Below are positions 41,272 through 50,980 of a stretch of DNA of 64,000 nucleotides, one piece after another. The stretch is taken from assembly GCF_002742625.1 (NCBI RefSeq), contig NZ_PEBF01000001.1:2728001-2792000 (forward strand), read 5' to 3'. A model generated the notes under the pieces. The model did not search any database. It was not told the origin of the DNA and was given only the letters and a program-made list of their open reading frames with translations. Source of the DNA: Caulobacter sp. FWC2 (GTDB lineage: Bacteria; Pseudomonadota; Alphaproteobacteria; Caulobacterales; Caulobacteraceae). Within the stretch, counting starts at the first letter, position 1. Each line of letters starts with the position of its first letter. Position numbers and translations under genes: made by a program.

Positions 41272-41463
41272 ATGGTCCGCCGCCCGCCTCGTCCAGCGCA
41301 AAATAAATCCTCCGCGCCGATGTCCCGGGGCCGACCGCCAGTCGTCTCTATCAAGGTCACGGACGATTGGCCGGAGGCGGTTCCAATCTCGGAACACGAA
41401 CTCCGCGTCGTCGAGACCCATATGGCCCGGGTCCTGGCGCAGTTGCTTGGCCCCCTGCCCTGA
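41272..41463 (+). CDS. Small hypothetical protein upstream of the recombinase
   Basis: This frame of up to 63 residues (47 from ATG 41320) ends 15 bp before the recombinase start. Its C-terminal half, SEHELRVVETHMARVLAQLL, is a plausible amphipathic helix; the N-terminus is basic. It could be a small recombination accessory protein or leader, but it resembles no family known to me. Confidence 0.4.
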   Translation: MVRRPPRPAQNKSSAPMSRGRPPVVSIKVTDDWPEAVPISEHELRVVETHMARVLAQLLGPLP

Positions 41464-41478
41464 CCGGGAGTCAAAACC

Positions 41479-43272
41479 ATGGGCGCCAAGCCTGCACGTT
41501 CAACAGCCGGCCGCGTGGCGCTGTACTTGCGCGTTTCGACCGGCCGACAGGCCGACAGCGACCTGTCGATTCCTGACCAGCGGCGACAGCTGGCCGCCTA
41601 TGCGCTGAGCAAGGGATGGACGATCGCCTCGGAATTCTCAGAACCGGGCAGCTCGGCGACGGACGACAAGCGTCCCGCGTTCCAGGCGATGATCGACGAG
41701 GGAATGACCAAGCCTGCGCCGTTCAGCGTCATTCTGGTCCACTCGTTTTCCCGCTTCTTCCGCGATCAGTTCCTGTTCGAGTTTTACACCCGCAAGCTCG
41801 CGCGCAACGGCGTGCGCCTGGTCTCGATCACCCAGGAACTGGGCGACGACCCGATGGGGCTGATGATGCGTCAGATCATGGCGCTGTTCGACGAGTACCA
41901 GTCACGGGAAAACGCCAAGCACACCCTGCGCGCGATGAAGGAGAACGCCCGCCAGGGCTTCTGGAACGGCTCGCGGCCACCTCTCGGCTATTGCGTCGTC
42001 GACGCCGAGCTGCGCGGCGCGAAGATGAAACGGAAGCTGGCGATCGACCCCGTACACGCCGAGACCGTGCGCCTGATCTTTCGTCTCGCCCTGATGGGAA
42101 AGGACAACTCTGGTCCGCTGGGCGTGAAGGCCATCGCCTGCCATCTCAACGACCGTAGCATCCGCACGCGGGACGGCGGCCGTTGGGGGATCAGCGGGGT
42201 GCATCAGACGCTCACCCGCGAGACCTACAAAGGCGAGCATCACTTCAACAGCCGGGTGTTCAAGACCGGCGAAGTCAAGGACGCGTCGGAGCACATCGTG
42301 TCTTCCGTCCCGCCGATCGTATCGACCGAGGAGTTCGAGGCGGTCAGGCTATTGATGGCGGGGCGCAATCCTCGAAGCGAGCGAGGCCGTTTTTCCGGCA
42401 GTCCGATCTTGCTCGGAGGGATCTGCTTCTGCGGTCTGTGCGGCTGCGCCATGACGCTGCGGACTGGCAAGAATGGCGCCTATCGCTACTATACCTGCGC
42501 CTCTCGGGCACGGTCGGGGCCGACGGGGTGCGGCGGCATCACCGTGCGGATGGAGGCGGTCGACGAGGCGGTCATCGATCATCTGGAGAATCGACTGCTC
42601 GAGCCAGGTCGGCTGGCGGAGATGATGACCAACATCATCGACCGCCGAAGCGTGTGGGTCGAGCAAAGGCATAAGCATGTCGCCGATCTTCGCAAACGCG
42701 CCACCGAAGCCGAGGCGCGGCTGCACCGGCTCTACGAAGCGATCGAGGCGGGCCTGGCCAGTCCATCCGATCCGCAGTTGAAGGTCCGAATCGGCGACCT
42801 CGTCGCCCAACGCGACACCGCTATCGAGGACGCCGACCGAGCTGAGCGGGCGATAGAACGTCTTGGCCCTCTGGTGACGCCCGACCTTCTGAGGAAGTTC
42901 GCCAAGGCGACCCGCAAAATGCTCAGGGCGGAAGACGGCGCCTATCGACGCGACCTGCTGCGCGCGGTCGCCCAGCGAGTGGAAGTCCACTCTCCGACAA
43001 GCTTGGTGATAAGTGGTTGTCGCGTAGAGCTTTTCCGGACGCTCGCGGCGACCGGGGGAGTGAAGGAGGCCGCTCTCGCGGTTCCTACGCGTGTTCTGGG
43101 GTGGCACCCCATGTCGGACACGGGCGAGAACCGCACCGCAGGCGAATCTGGAGTTCCTACGCGTGTACCGGTGTGGCGCCCCCTGTTGGATATGCGTGAG
43201 AACTACTTCTACGATATTCCCCCCGTTCGCACGCCACGGCGCGATAAGGGCAAGAAGCGACCCAAGCACTGA
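41479..43272 (+). CDS. Large serine recombinase
   Basis: The 597-residue protein has a resolvase domain with the nucleophile Ser20 in YLRVSTGRQAD, SFSRFFRDQF and a QSRENAKHTLRAM helix. A recombinase domain follows (PPLGYCVVDAELRG, GVKAIACHLNDRSIRTRDGG), then a zinc ribbon (GGICFCGLCGCAM, YTCASRARSGPTGC) and a coiled-coil region. Such enzymes integrate and excise phages and integrative elements at att sites next to their gene. The C-terminus has two tandem related segments of 17 residues (VPTRV...EN). Its position beside the chromosomal Mfd-like gene marks the likely right end of the element. Confidence 0.92.
   Translation: MGAKPARSTAGRVALYLRVSTGRQADSDLSIPDQRRQLAAYALSKGWTIASEFSEPGSSATDDKRPAFQAMIDEGMTKPAPFSVILVHSFSRFFRDQFLFEFYTRKLARNGVRLVSITQELGDDPMGLMMRQIMALFDEYQSRENAKHTLRAMKENARQGFWNGSRPPLGYCVVDAELRGAKMKRKLAIDPVHAETVRLIFRLALMGKDNSGPLGVKAIACHLNDRSIRTRDGGRWGISGVHQTLTRETYKGEHHFNSRVFKTGEVKDASEHIVSSVPPIVSTEEFEAVRLLMAGRNPRSERGRFSGSPILLGGICFCGLCGCAMTLRTGKNGAYRYYTCASRARSGPTGCGGITVRMEAVDEAVIDHLENRLLEPGRLAEMMTNIIDRRSVWVEQRHKHVADLRKRATEAEARLHRLYEAIEAGLASPSDPQLKVRIGDLVAQRDTAIEDADRAERAIERLGPLVTPDLLRKFAKATRKMLRAEDGAYRRDLLRAVAQRVEVHSPTSLVISGCRVELFRTLAATGGVKEAALAVPTRVLGWHPMSDTGENRTAGESGVPTRVPVWRPLLDMRENYFYDIPPVRTPRRDKGKKRPKH
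43081..43203. repeat. Two 51-bp direct repeats in the 3' end of the recombinase gene
   Basis: Copies at 43081-43131 and 43153-43203 both begin GTTCCTACGCGTGT and end GAGAAC, with a fixed 72-bp offset. They encode VPTRVLGWHPMSDTGEN and VPTRVPVWRPLLDMREN. They could be a coding duplication or recombinase recognition sequence near an attachment site. Confidence 0.6.
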
Positions 43273-43388
43273 GACCTGAAATCGGTCTCGACGTGCTCGT
43301 TCCGCGGTTATCCAAACGCGGCAACTTCCTCGCTTCCGCCGAGTTTGGCCTGCACGCCACGTCAATCGCAGCGTTTCAAGAGTGCCCC

Positions 43389-46300
43389 ATGATCGACGAG
43401 CCCGATGCCCCTTCCGTTGGTGAGACGCTGCATCCAGGGGCTAAGCCAGAACCTACAGGTTCGGAATCCATTCAAGCGCCACCCTCCGCTATCGCAGCCG
43501 CGCTCTCCCGCAGCCCTGCACGCGGAATCCAGGTTCACGTCGCTTCGAGCGAAAGACGCGCCGAGGAGATCGGCCGCGCGCTCGCGGGCTTGGCGCCTGG
43601 CGTCGAAGTCCTAGTCCTGCCGCCTTGGGATTGCTTGCCGTGTGACCGCGCTTCGCCCTCACGTGACGTGATGGGCCGCCGAATGCGCGTTCTGCAACGT
43701 CTAACCCAACCCATGGATCGCCGATGTATTGTCGTCACTTCTCCGGAGGCCCTGGTGCAAAAGCTTCCGCCCCGAGAGGTCTTGGCTGACGCTTTCGTTG
43801 TCTTGGAGCGAGGCCATAGGCTCGACCGCGACGCTCTCGCGCACTTCGCCGCCCGTGCTGGCTACATCACCGACGATCGCATTGATGAGCCTGGCGAGAT
43901 CGCCTTTCAGGGCGAGGTCATCGACATTTTCCCCGCAGACGCATCCCGGCCCGCGCGCATCGCCTTGGCCGACGGCGACCTAATCGCGGAGATCAGAAGC
44001 TACGACCCGCTATCCCAGCGGTCCGAAGGGGAAATCGAGCGCCTCTCGATCGGCCCGGCCAGCGAATTGATCTTGCCGCCGCTCTCCGCTGGCAGCGACT
44101 TAGCGCAGATACAAGAACCCAGGCCGCCCGGCCTGGAGCACGGGCTTGCCGAGCACTATGGCGCTCTTGAAACCCTGTTCGACATCCTTCCGCGCGCTTC
44201 TCTATCCCTGGATCCGAAAACGATGGCCCGTCTGGCTGATGTCGAGGACCATGTGCTTGAGGCTTTCGACGCCCGCCGTACTCTAGGCGGGCTGGAAGCG
44301 CCGACGACTTCCAACCCGGCGGCGCTATATCTGGTCGGCGACCAGCTTCAATCTGCGTTGGCAGGCTGGAAAACATCCGCGTTGGATCTGGATGCAATCC
44401 AGCCCATCCCGAATCTGGCGCTCCAGCGCAATCCCGGGCGAGCGTTTTGTGATTTCGTCCAAGGTCAGCGGGATGCTCATCGTCGGGTCGTGTTGACCGG
44501 CCTGCGGCATGAGCAGCGAGCGCTAGCAAAGGCCTTGGCCCGCGGCCTGGCGGTGAAGCCAGAGCCGGTCGCTGACTGGGAGGCGGCGCTCTCGGCCGAG
44601 CTGGGCCAGGTCGTCAGCCTGCAGGTCGATCTGGACGCCGGCTTCATCGACCCTTCCGCCGGCCTGGTTGTGATCGCCTCAAGCGACGTGGTCGGCGGAC
44701 GCATGGCCGCGCGCTCGGTGTCAAATCCACAGGACTTGCTGGTCGAGCCCGACCTGCGGATCGGCGACGTCGTCCTGCACGAGGATCACGGCGTTGGCGT
44801 GCTCCGCGACCTCAAGACCGTCGAGATCGACGGCGTCGAGCGCGACACCCTCCAGCTGGAGTATCACGGCGGCGACAGCCTGCTGGCCCCCATTGAGGAG
44901 ATCGGCCGTATCTGGCGCTACGGCGCCGAGGCCAGCGCGGTGACGTTGGACCGGCTGAAGGGCGAAGGCTGGGCCAAGCGTCGCGCCGAGGTCAGCCGGC
45001 ATATCGACGAGGCCGCCGAGCAGTTGGTCGCCCTGGCCAAGGCCAGGGAGGCGCGCACCTGCGAACCGATCGTTCCGCCCAAGGCCGCTTACGCCAAGTT
45101 CGCCGCGCGCTTCGCCTACCCCGAGACGCCCGACCAGTCGGCGGCGATTGAGGCCGTTCTCGCCGACCTGGCGTCCCGCCGGCCCATGGACCGTCTTGTG
45201 TGTGGTGATGTTGGCTTTGGAAAAACCGAGGTGGCCTTGCGGGCCGCAGCCGCTGTCGCCTTGAGCGGGCGGCAGGTGGCCTTGGCCGCGCCGACCACCG
45301 TTCTTGCTCGCCAGCACGTCGAGACTTTCAAGCGCCGATTTTCCGGCAGCGGTATTGGGGTGGCGCACCTTTCGCGCTTGGTCACGCCCGCCGAGGCGCG
45401 GGCCGTCAAGGCAGGCCTGGAGAGCGGCGAGGTTCGGATCGTCATCGGCACTCAGGCTCTGGGCGGCAAGGACTTCGTCTTCGACAATCTGGGCCTGATG
45501 ATCATCGACGAGGAGCAGAAGTTCGGTGCGGCGCTCAAGGACCAGTTGCGCGGCCTGGCCGTCGACGGCCACCTGCTGACCATGACGGCCACGCCGATCC
45601 CCCGCACGCTACAGGCGGCCATGGTCGGCATCCAGGACGTCAGCGTCATCGCCAGCCCGCCCGCCCGCCGACGGCCGATCCGCACCTTCCTGGCGCCGTT
45701 CGACGCCGCCAGCCTGCGCACCGCCCTGCTGCGCGAAAAGCGGCGCGGCGGCCAGAGCTTCGTCGTCGTCCCACGCATTGAGGACATCACTTCCCTAGCC
45801 GAACGCCTGGCGAAATTGACACCGGAACTGTCGGTCCGCATCGCCCACGGCGGACTGTCCGCCGACGAGGCGGACGCGGTGATGGTCGGCTTCGCCGATG
45901 GCGAGGGCGACATCCTGCTGGCGACCAACATCATCGAGAGCGGGCTGGACGTCCCACGCGCCAACACAATGATCGTCTGGCGTCCCGATCGCTTTGGTCT
46001 GTCGCAGCTTCACCAGCTCAGGGGGCGCGTCGGCCGCGGACGGGTTCAGGGTATCGCCTACCTGCTGTCCGATCCCGAGGCCGACCTGTCCGAGGCCACG
46101 CGCGCGCGGCTGTCGACGCTTGAGGCCTTCGACCGGCTAGGATCTGGCCTGGCGATCAGCGCCCGGGATCTCGACCTTCGCGGCGGCGGCGACCTGGTCG
46201 GCGAGGATCAGGCAGGCCACGTCAAGATGATCGGCGCTGCGCTCTACCAGCGCCTACTCGAGCGCGCCGTGCGCGTGGCGCGCGGAGAGATCGAGGGCGG

Positions 46301-46730
46301 CGAATGGACGCCGGACCTGATGGTGGGCGAATCCGGCTCGATCCCGATCGATTACGTTCCCGATGCGGTGACCCGCATTGGCCTCTATGGCCGTCTGGCG
46401 CGTATGGCGACCTTGGACCAGATCGACGCCTTCGAGGAGGAACTGGAAGATCGGTTCGGCGCAATTCCCGATCAGGTCGAGACGCTACTGTCTCTTGCGC
46501 GGCTTCAGGCGCTGGCGCGCGCGGCGGATGTTCGTCAGGTCCGTGCCGGACCCAAAGGTGTGGCTCTCACCTTGCCGCCGCTGGCCGCCAAGGACGTGGC
46601 CCGTCGCCTTTCGAGCCAGGCGTCCGAGATCTCGATGGACGAAGGCAAGGTCGTCATCGCCTCGCCAACGGCGAGCGATGTGGAGCGGCGTGAGCTGGTG
46701 GAGCAACTGCTTCTCAAGCTCGCGCCATAG
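43389..46730 (+). CDS. mfd: Mfd-like transcription-repair coupling translocase
   Basis: The protein of about 1113 residues has the Mfd layout: UvrB-like N-terminal region (VLVLPPWDCLPCDRASPSRD), an RNA-polymerase-interacting CarD-like domain (LRIGDVVLHEDHGVGVLRDL), and RecG-like translocase motifs GDVGFGKTE (near residue 606), IIDEEQKFGA, TATPIPRT and LHQLRGRVGRGRVQG. A C-terminal TRCF domain follows. It would displace stalled RNA polymerase and recruit UvrA. ATG 43389 is taken because upstream residues lack conserved features. Many alphaproteobacteria encode more than one such protein; whether this is the main Mfd or a paralogue cannot be decided here. It is probably the first chromosomal gene beyond the element. 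Confidence 0.82.
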   Translation: MIDEPDAPSVGETLHPGAKPEPTGSESIQAPPSAIAAALSRSPARGIQVHVASSERRAEEIGRALAGLAPGVEVLVLPPWDCLPCDRASPSRDVMGRRMRVLQRLTQPMDRRCIVVTSPEALVQKLPPREVLADAFVVLERGHRLDRDALAHFAARAGYITDDRIDEPGEIAFQGEVIDIFPADASRPARIALADGDLIAEIRSYDPLSQRSEGEIERLSIGPASELILPPLSAGSDLAQIQEPRPPGLEHGLAEHYGALETLFDILPRASLSLDPKTMARLADVEDHVLEAFDARRTLGGLEAPTTSNPAALYLVGDQLQSALAGWKTSALDLDAIQPIPNLALQRNPGRAFCDFVQGQRDAHRRVVLTGLRHEQRALAKALARGLAVKPEPVADWEAALSAELGQVVSLQVDLDAGFIDPSAGLVVIASSDVVGGRMAARSVSNPQDLLVEPDLRIGDVVLHEDHGVGVLRDLKTVEIDGVERDTLQLEYHGGDSLLAPIEEIGRIWRYGAEASAVTLDRLKGEGWAKRRAEVSRHIDEAAEQLVALAKAREARTCEPIVPPKAAYAKFAARFAYPETPDQSAAIEAVLADLASRRPMDRLVCGDVGFGKTEVALRAAAAVALSGRQVALAAPTTVLARQHVETFKRRFSGSGIGVAHLSRLVTPAEARAVKAGLESGEVRIVIGTQALGGKDFVFDNLGLMIIDEEQKFGAALKDQLRGLAVDGHLLTMTATPIPRTLQAAMVGIQDVSVIASPPARRRPIRTFLAPFDAASLRTALLREKRRGGQSFVVVPRIEDITSLAERLAKLTPELSVRIAHGGLSADEADAVMVGFADGEGDILLATNIIESGLDVPRANTMIVWRPDRFGLSQLHQLRGRVGRGRVQGIAYLLSDPEADLSEATRARLSTLEAFDRLGSGLAISARDLDLRGGGDLVGEDQAGHVKMIGAALYQRLLERAVRVARGEIEGGEWTPDLMVGESGSIPIDYVPDAVTRIGLYGRLARMATLDQIDAFEEELEDRFGAIPDQVETLLSLARLQALARAADVRQVRAGPKGVALTLPPLAAKDVARRLSSQASEISMDEGKVVIASPTASDVERRELVEQLLLKLAP

Positions 46731-46941
46731 AGCGTTTCCAGGCGCTAGGCCCTGACGCAGCGGCGTCGGCTCGGTTCGCTACACCCGTCGCTAGGCGTTC
46801 ATAGCCGCCGGCTCGCAGATCGCCCACTTGTCACAAGCGCCCCTGAGAGGGGGTTAGCCTCTGTTTCTACAACGTCCCGTCTGGGCCGGGGGAGCCAATG
46901 CCTTCCACCGTCGTTTGGCTTGCTCAAAGGAGGGCAGGACG

Positions 46942-48381
46942 ATGGACTCATCACGGCGAGGCTCGGTCACCGGACGTTGGAATAATTCGTCCACGCGCAT
47001 CCTTCTTGGGCTCGTCGTCGGTCTCCTGGCCGGCGCGACCCTAAGCGGGGGCGCGTCGCCGACCCGCGAGCTGCTGTTGGCTATCAGTACGCCGGTTGGA
47101 CAGCTGTGGCTTGATGCCCTGACGATGACGGTCGTGCCCCTTGTGTTTAGTCTCCTCGTCACGGGCGTCGGATCGGCGGCCTCCAGTGCTGCGGCCGGAA
47201 GTGTAGCGACCCGCGCGATGCTGTGGTTCGTCGTCCTGCTCGTCGCCGCCTGCGCGCTCAGCGCCACACTGACCACCTTGGCGCTGGCTTGGGTCCCGGT
47301 TCCCGCCGGCGGCGGCTCACTGCGCACGGCCGGCGCGGGCGCGCCGGTGATCGCCGAAGCGGGAGCTTGGTTCAGCGGCATCATACCCGCCAACCCCGTC
47401 AAGGCCGCCGCCGAGATGAGCATGGCGCCCTTGGTGGTCTTTGCCCTGTTCTTCGGGTTCGCCGCCAGCCGCATCGACGCGCCGCTACGCGGGTCGCTGA
47501 CGACGTTCTTCGAAGCCGTAGTGGCGACCATGTTGGTGATCGTCCGCTGGGTGCTGCTCGCCGGCCCTGTCGGCGTTTTGGCGCTCGGATTTGGGGTGGG
47601 CGTCCAGATGGGCTTGGGCGCGGCTGGCGCTCTCGCGCACTACGTCCTTATCGTGGTCGCCGCCTGCCTTTCGATCACCCTGGCGGCCTATGTCCTGGTC
47701 GCGCTGGCAGGACGTATCTCTCCTCTTACCTTTGCCAAGGCCGCTTTGCCGGTCCAGGCCGTGGCCCTGGGCACGCAGTCCTCGCTGGCCTGCCTTCCGG
47801 CAATGATCACCGCGACGGGGGCCCTGCGCACATCACCGGGGACCTCGGAAGTCGTCCTTCCGCTTGCGGTGTCGATCTTTCGCGCCGCGAGCGCCGCGGC
47901 GAACATCGCCGTGGCCATCTACCTGGCGCATCTTCACGGGGTCGCCCTGTCGCCCGCCACGCTGTGCGTGGGTGTCATGGTAGCGGCCGCGGTGAGCCTG
48001 GCGGCAGTCGGTCTACCGGCCCAGGTGTCGTTCTTCGCGACGATCGGTCCGGTCTGCCTGGCCATGGGCGTGCCGCTGACCGCCCTGCCCGTTCTCCTGG
48101 CTGTCGAGACCGTCCCGGACCTCTTCCGCACCCTTGGCAATGTCACCACGGATCTGGCTGTGGGGCGCATTGTCGGCCAAGATCGGGTCGCCGCGAACGT
48201 CGACGAGCCCGAATGGCCCGAGGTCGCCCCCCCTAAGAAGGCGCGTCGCCGCCGGATTTGTCGGCGATCGAGGCCGCGACAGCCTCGGGATCAGTGGGCT
48301 TGGCCATATCGTCGGATTCCGCATCGATCCGATCGGCCACGTCGGGCTGATCCCGGCGCAGCTCCTCGAGAAGCTGGATGA
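46942..48381 (+). CDS. Dicarboxylate/amino acid:cation symporter with a likely frameshifted 3' end
   Basis: The protein has eight or more hydrophobic segments in the pattern of the DAACS (glutamate/dicarboxylate symporter) family: LTMTVVPLVFSLLVTGVG, MAPLVVFALFFGFAAS, ALPVQAVALGTQSSLACLPA (the serine-rich re-entrant motif) and VETVPDLFRTLGNVTTDLAV. The expected end is near VGRIVGQ. The frame as given runs 145 bp further, antisense through the next gene, as an arginine-rich tail. A run of seven C at 48227-48233 is followed by TAA; one more C would stop translation there. The tail is therefore probably artefactual or due to a recent mutation. Confidence 0.85.
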   Translation: MDSSRRGSVTGRWNNSSTRILLGLVVGLLAGATLSGGASPTRELLLAISTPVGQLWLDALTMTVVPLVFSLLVTGVGSAASSAAAGSVATRAMLWFVVLLVAACALSATLTTLALAWVPVPAGGGSLRTAGAGAPVIAEAGAWFSGIIPANPVKAAAEMSMAPLVVFALFFGFAASRIDAPLRGSLTTFFEAVVATMLVIVRWVLLAGPVGVLALGFGVGVQMGLGAAGALAHYVLIVVAACLSITLAAYVLVALAGRISPLTFAKAALPVQAVALGTQSSLACLPAMITATGALRTSPGTSEVVLPLAVSIFRAASAAANIAVAIYLAHLHGVALSPATLCVGVMVAAAVSLAAVGLPAQVSFFATIGPVCLAMGVPLTALPVLLAVETVPDLFRTLGNVTTDLAVGRIVGQDRVAANVDEPEWPEVAPPKKARRRRICRRSRPRQPRDQWAWPYRRIPHRSDRPRRADPGAAPREAG

Positions 48382-48777
48382 TCTTGGCGCTCTTGCGATC
48401 GGCCAATAACGCCAGTTCCAAGGTCAGCTGGGCGCGACGGTCCGCCAATTGGTCCTCACGTCGTTGGGTGACCAGGATCAGAATCGAGACCAGAAAGGCC
48501 GCGACGGTCGCGGCCAACTCAAGCCAGGCGAAGGCCGGTTGATCCACGGCGCCGCCGCCGCGCCACGCTGCGTAAGCGGCCCATCCGATCACCACCGTCA
48601 TCAAGGCCAGGGGAGCGGCGGGCCGGCCGAGCCGCTCCGTCACCTTGTCGATGGATCGTTGAAGTCCGGTGGCGCTGCCATAGTGCTCGCGATGAAGCTT
48701 GGCGACCGCGTCCACCGAATCCTCGACATGCCGCGCCATGTCACCACGGGCGCTCGGACTTTGGGCTTCGGGCGGCG

Positions 48778-48781
<4 letters not shown>
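48233..48781 (-). CDS. DUF1003 membrane protein
   Basis: The 182-residue product has LHREHYGSATGLQRSIDKVT, then two membrane segments (APLALMTVVIGWAAYAAW and AFAWLELAATVAAFLVSILI) and a charged region with RREDQLADRRAQLTLELALL, the DUF1003 pattern. Function is unknown. Its ATG overlaps the stop of the iron-permease-like gene upstream (ATGA), making a hemerythrin/iron-permease/DUF1003 operon. Its stop abuts the C7 run discussed for the symporter gene. Confidence 0.85.
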
Positions 48782-49256
<475 letters not shown>

Positions 49257-49257
<1 letters not shown>

Positions 49258-49781
49258 CAGTGGGCCGCGAGCCTCGTGCCCTCCAGGGTCGGCGTCTCGG
49301 GCACGGGCAAGCCGCCGGCCTTGTAGGTCGCGATCAGTTGTTCCTTCTCGGCGGCCATCTGTTCGCCCAGGGCGTCCATGTCGAGGCCGGCCTTGCGGGC
49401 CTGGCTGAACATGCCTTCGACGCGCTTTTCCTCTTCCTCGACGTGGTGCTCGATCATCTCCGACAGCACCTTGACCTTGGCGTCATAGAATTCGTCGTCC
49501 GGACCGCCCGCCTCGATCTCGGCGATCAGCACCTTGGCGCCGTCGTGCTCGACATAGGCCTCCTTCAGCAGGTCTTCCTCCACCTTGCCCTCGCAGGCCG
49601 GGTAGAAGATGTCCTCCTCGATCTTGGTATGAACGGTCAGCTCCATGCAGATCTGCTCGGCCAAGGCCTTCTTCTTGCCGTCGCCCTTGGCGGACTTGAA
49701 TTGAGCGAACAGGTCTTCGACCTTGCGGTGGTCGGCTTTCAGTAGTGCGACGGCGTCGAGCTTGGGGGCGGCGGTGGCCAT
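49257..49781 (-). CDS. Hemerythrin-like (HHE) protein
   Basis: The 174-residue protein has a hemerythrin fold: LLKADHRKVEDLFAQFKSAK, LTVHTKIEEDIFYPACEG, YVEHDGAKVLIAEIEAG and MIEHHVEEEEKRVEGMFSQA supply the metal-binding His/Glu residues. It may bind a di-iron centre and sense or store oxygen or iron under stress. GAGGAGAT precedes ATG 49781. It leads the operon with the iron-permease and DUF1003 genes, and diverges from an SDR gene. Confidence 0.9.
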
Positions 49782-49965
49782 GGCATGATCTCCTCGGGAC
49801 AGCGGCGTCTGTGAACCCAAGCAACGGCGACGTTTGGCCGATGTTCCCGCTTTCAGCCAGTTGAGAGACGTTCGCGAAACATCATCCAGGTTGGTCGGCA
49901 GCGCGGACGGAACAGCAGCCGGACCATCTCGTTTGGGTGCTTGGAACACCACGCGGAGAGGAACC

Positions 49966-50865
49966 ATGAGCCAAGACAGCCGTCTGACGATGCAGGATCC
50001 GCGCGAGCAATATCCCAAGCCGCCCTTCCCGCCCCAGCCCCAAGCCGCGCCCGGCCTAGCCGCGCGCATGGAGCCTCGCCCCGATCACGGCGAGACCAGC
50101 TATCGAGGGTCGGGGCGCCTGGCCGGACGCAAGGCGCTGGTCACGGGGGCGGACTCCGGGATCGGCCGCGCTGCGGCAATCGCCTTCGCGCGCGAGGGCG
50201 CGGACGTGGCGATCGGTTATCTACCCAGTGAGGAACCGGACGCGCGCGAGGTCATCGCCCTGATCGAGGCCGAAGGCCGCAAGGCGATCGCCTTGCCCGG
50301 CGACATCACCGACGAAGCGTTCTGCCGTGAGCTCGTCGCCCAGGCCGTCGCGGGTCTGGGCGGGATCGACATCCTGGTCAACAACGCCGGCAAGCAAGTG
50401 ACCCAACCCGATATCGAGGACATCTCCAGCGCTCAGTTCGACCAGACGCTGAAGACCAATCTCTACGCGATGTTCTGGATCACCAAGGCCGCCGAGCCCC
50501 ACCTGCGGCCGGGAGCGGCCATCATTAACACGGCTTCCGTCCAGGCTTATGAGCCATCCGAGGGTTTGCTCGACTACGCCACGACCAAGGCCGGCATCGT
50601 CGCCTTCACCAAGGCGCTGGCCAAGCAAATGATCAAGAAGGGGGTGCGGGCCAACGCCGTAGCGCCCGGCCCGTTCTGGACGGCGCTGCAGCCGAGCGGC
50701 GGGCAAACCCAGGAAAAGGTTCAGCACTTTGGCGAGCAATCCCAGTTGGGCCGACCCGGCCAGCCTGTCGAGATCGCGCCGGTCTATGTTCTCCTGGCCT
50801 CGCAGGAAGCCAGCTTCATCACCGGGGAAGTTTACGGCGTGACCGGCGGCGCCGGCATCGCCTAA
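49966..50865 (+). CDS. Short-chain dehydrogenase/reductase (YghA-like)
   Basis: The 299-residue protein has an N-terminal extension (DPREQYPKPPFPPQPQ) typical of YghA-like enzymes, the NAD(P) motif TGADSGIGRA, NNAG (LVNNAGKQV), a Ser in NTASVQAYEP and the YATTK catalytic pair. It would be an NAD(P)-dependent oxidoreductase of unknown substrate, often found among stress genes as here. ATG 49966 is preceded by GGAGAGG. Confidence 0.92.
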   Translation: MSQDSRLTMQDPREQYPKPPFPPQPQAAPGLAARMEPRPDHGETSYRGSGRLAGRKALVTGADSGIGRAAAIAFAREGADVAIGYLPSEEPDAREVIALIEAEGRKAIALPGDITDEAFCRELVAQAVAGLGGIDILVNNAGKQVTQPDIEDISSAQFDQTLKTNLYAMFWITKAAEPHLRPGAAIINTASVQAYEPSEGLLDYATTKAGIVAFTKALAKQMIKKGVRANAVAPGPFWTALQPSGGQTQEKVQHFGEQSQLGRPGQPVEIAPVYVLLASQEASFITGEVYGVTGGAGIA

Positions 50866-50980
50866 GCGCTCCGCTGTTGAGGATCGGCCGTCGCCGCCAG
50901 AGCCGAACGCGTCCTGGCGCCGCCGCCACGAACGGAGCTTCAACGGCAAGGGCGGCCGACGGCGACCGCAGGGAGACTAC

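Noticed and set aside
48237-48381. Arginine-rich C-terminal tail of the symporter as a real domain
   Set aside because: It is antisense to the DUF1003 gene and follows a C7 run directly before TAA, so a frameshift is a better explanation.
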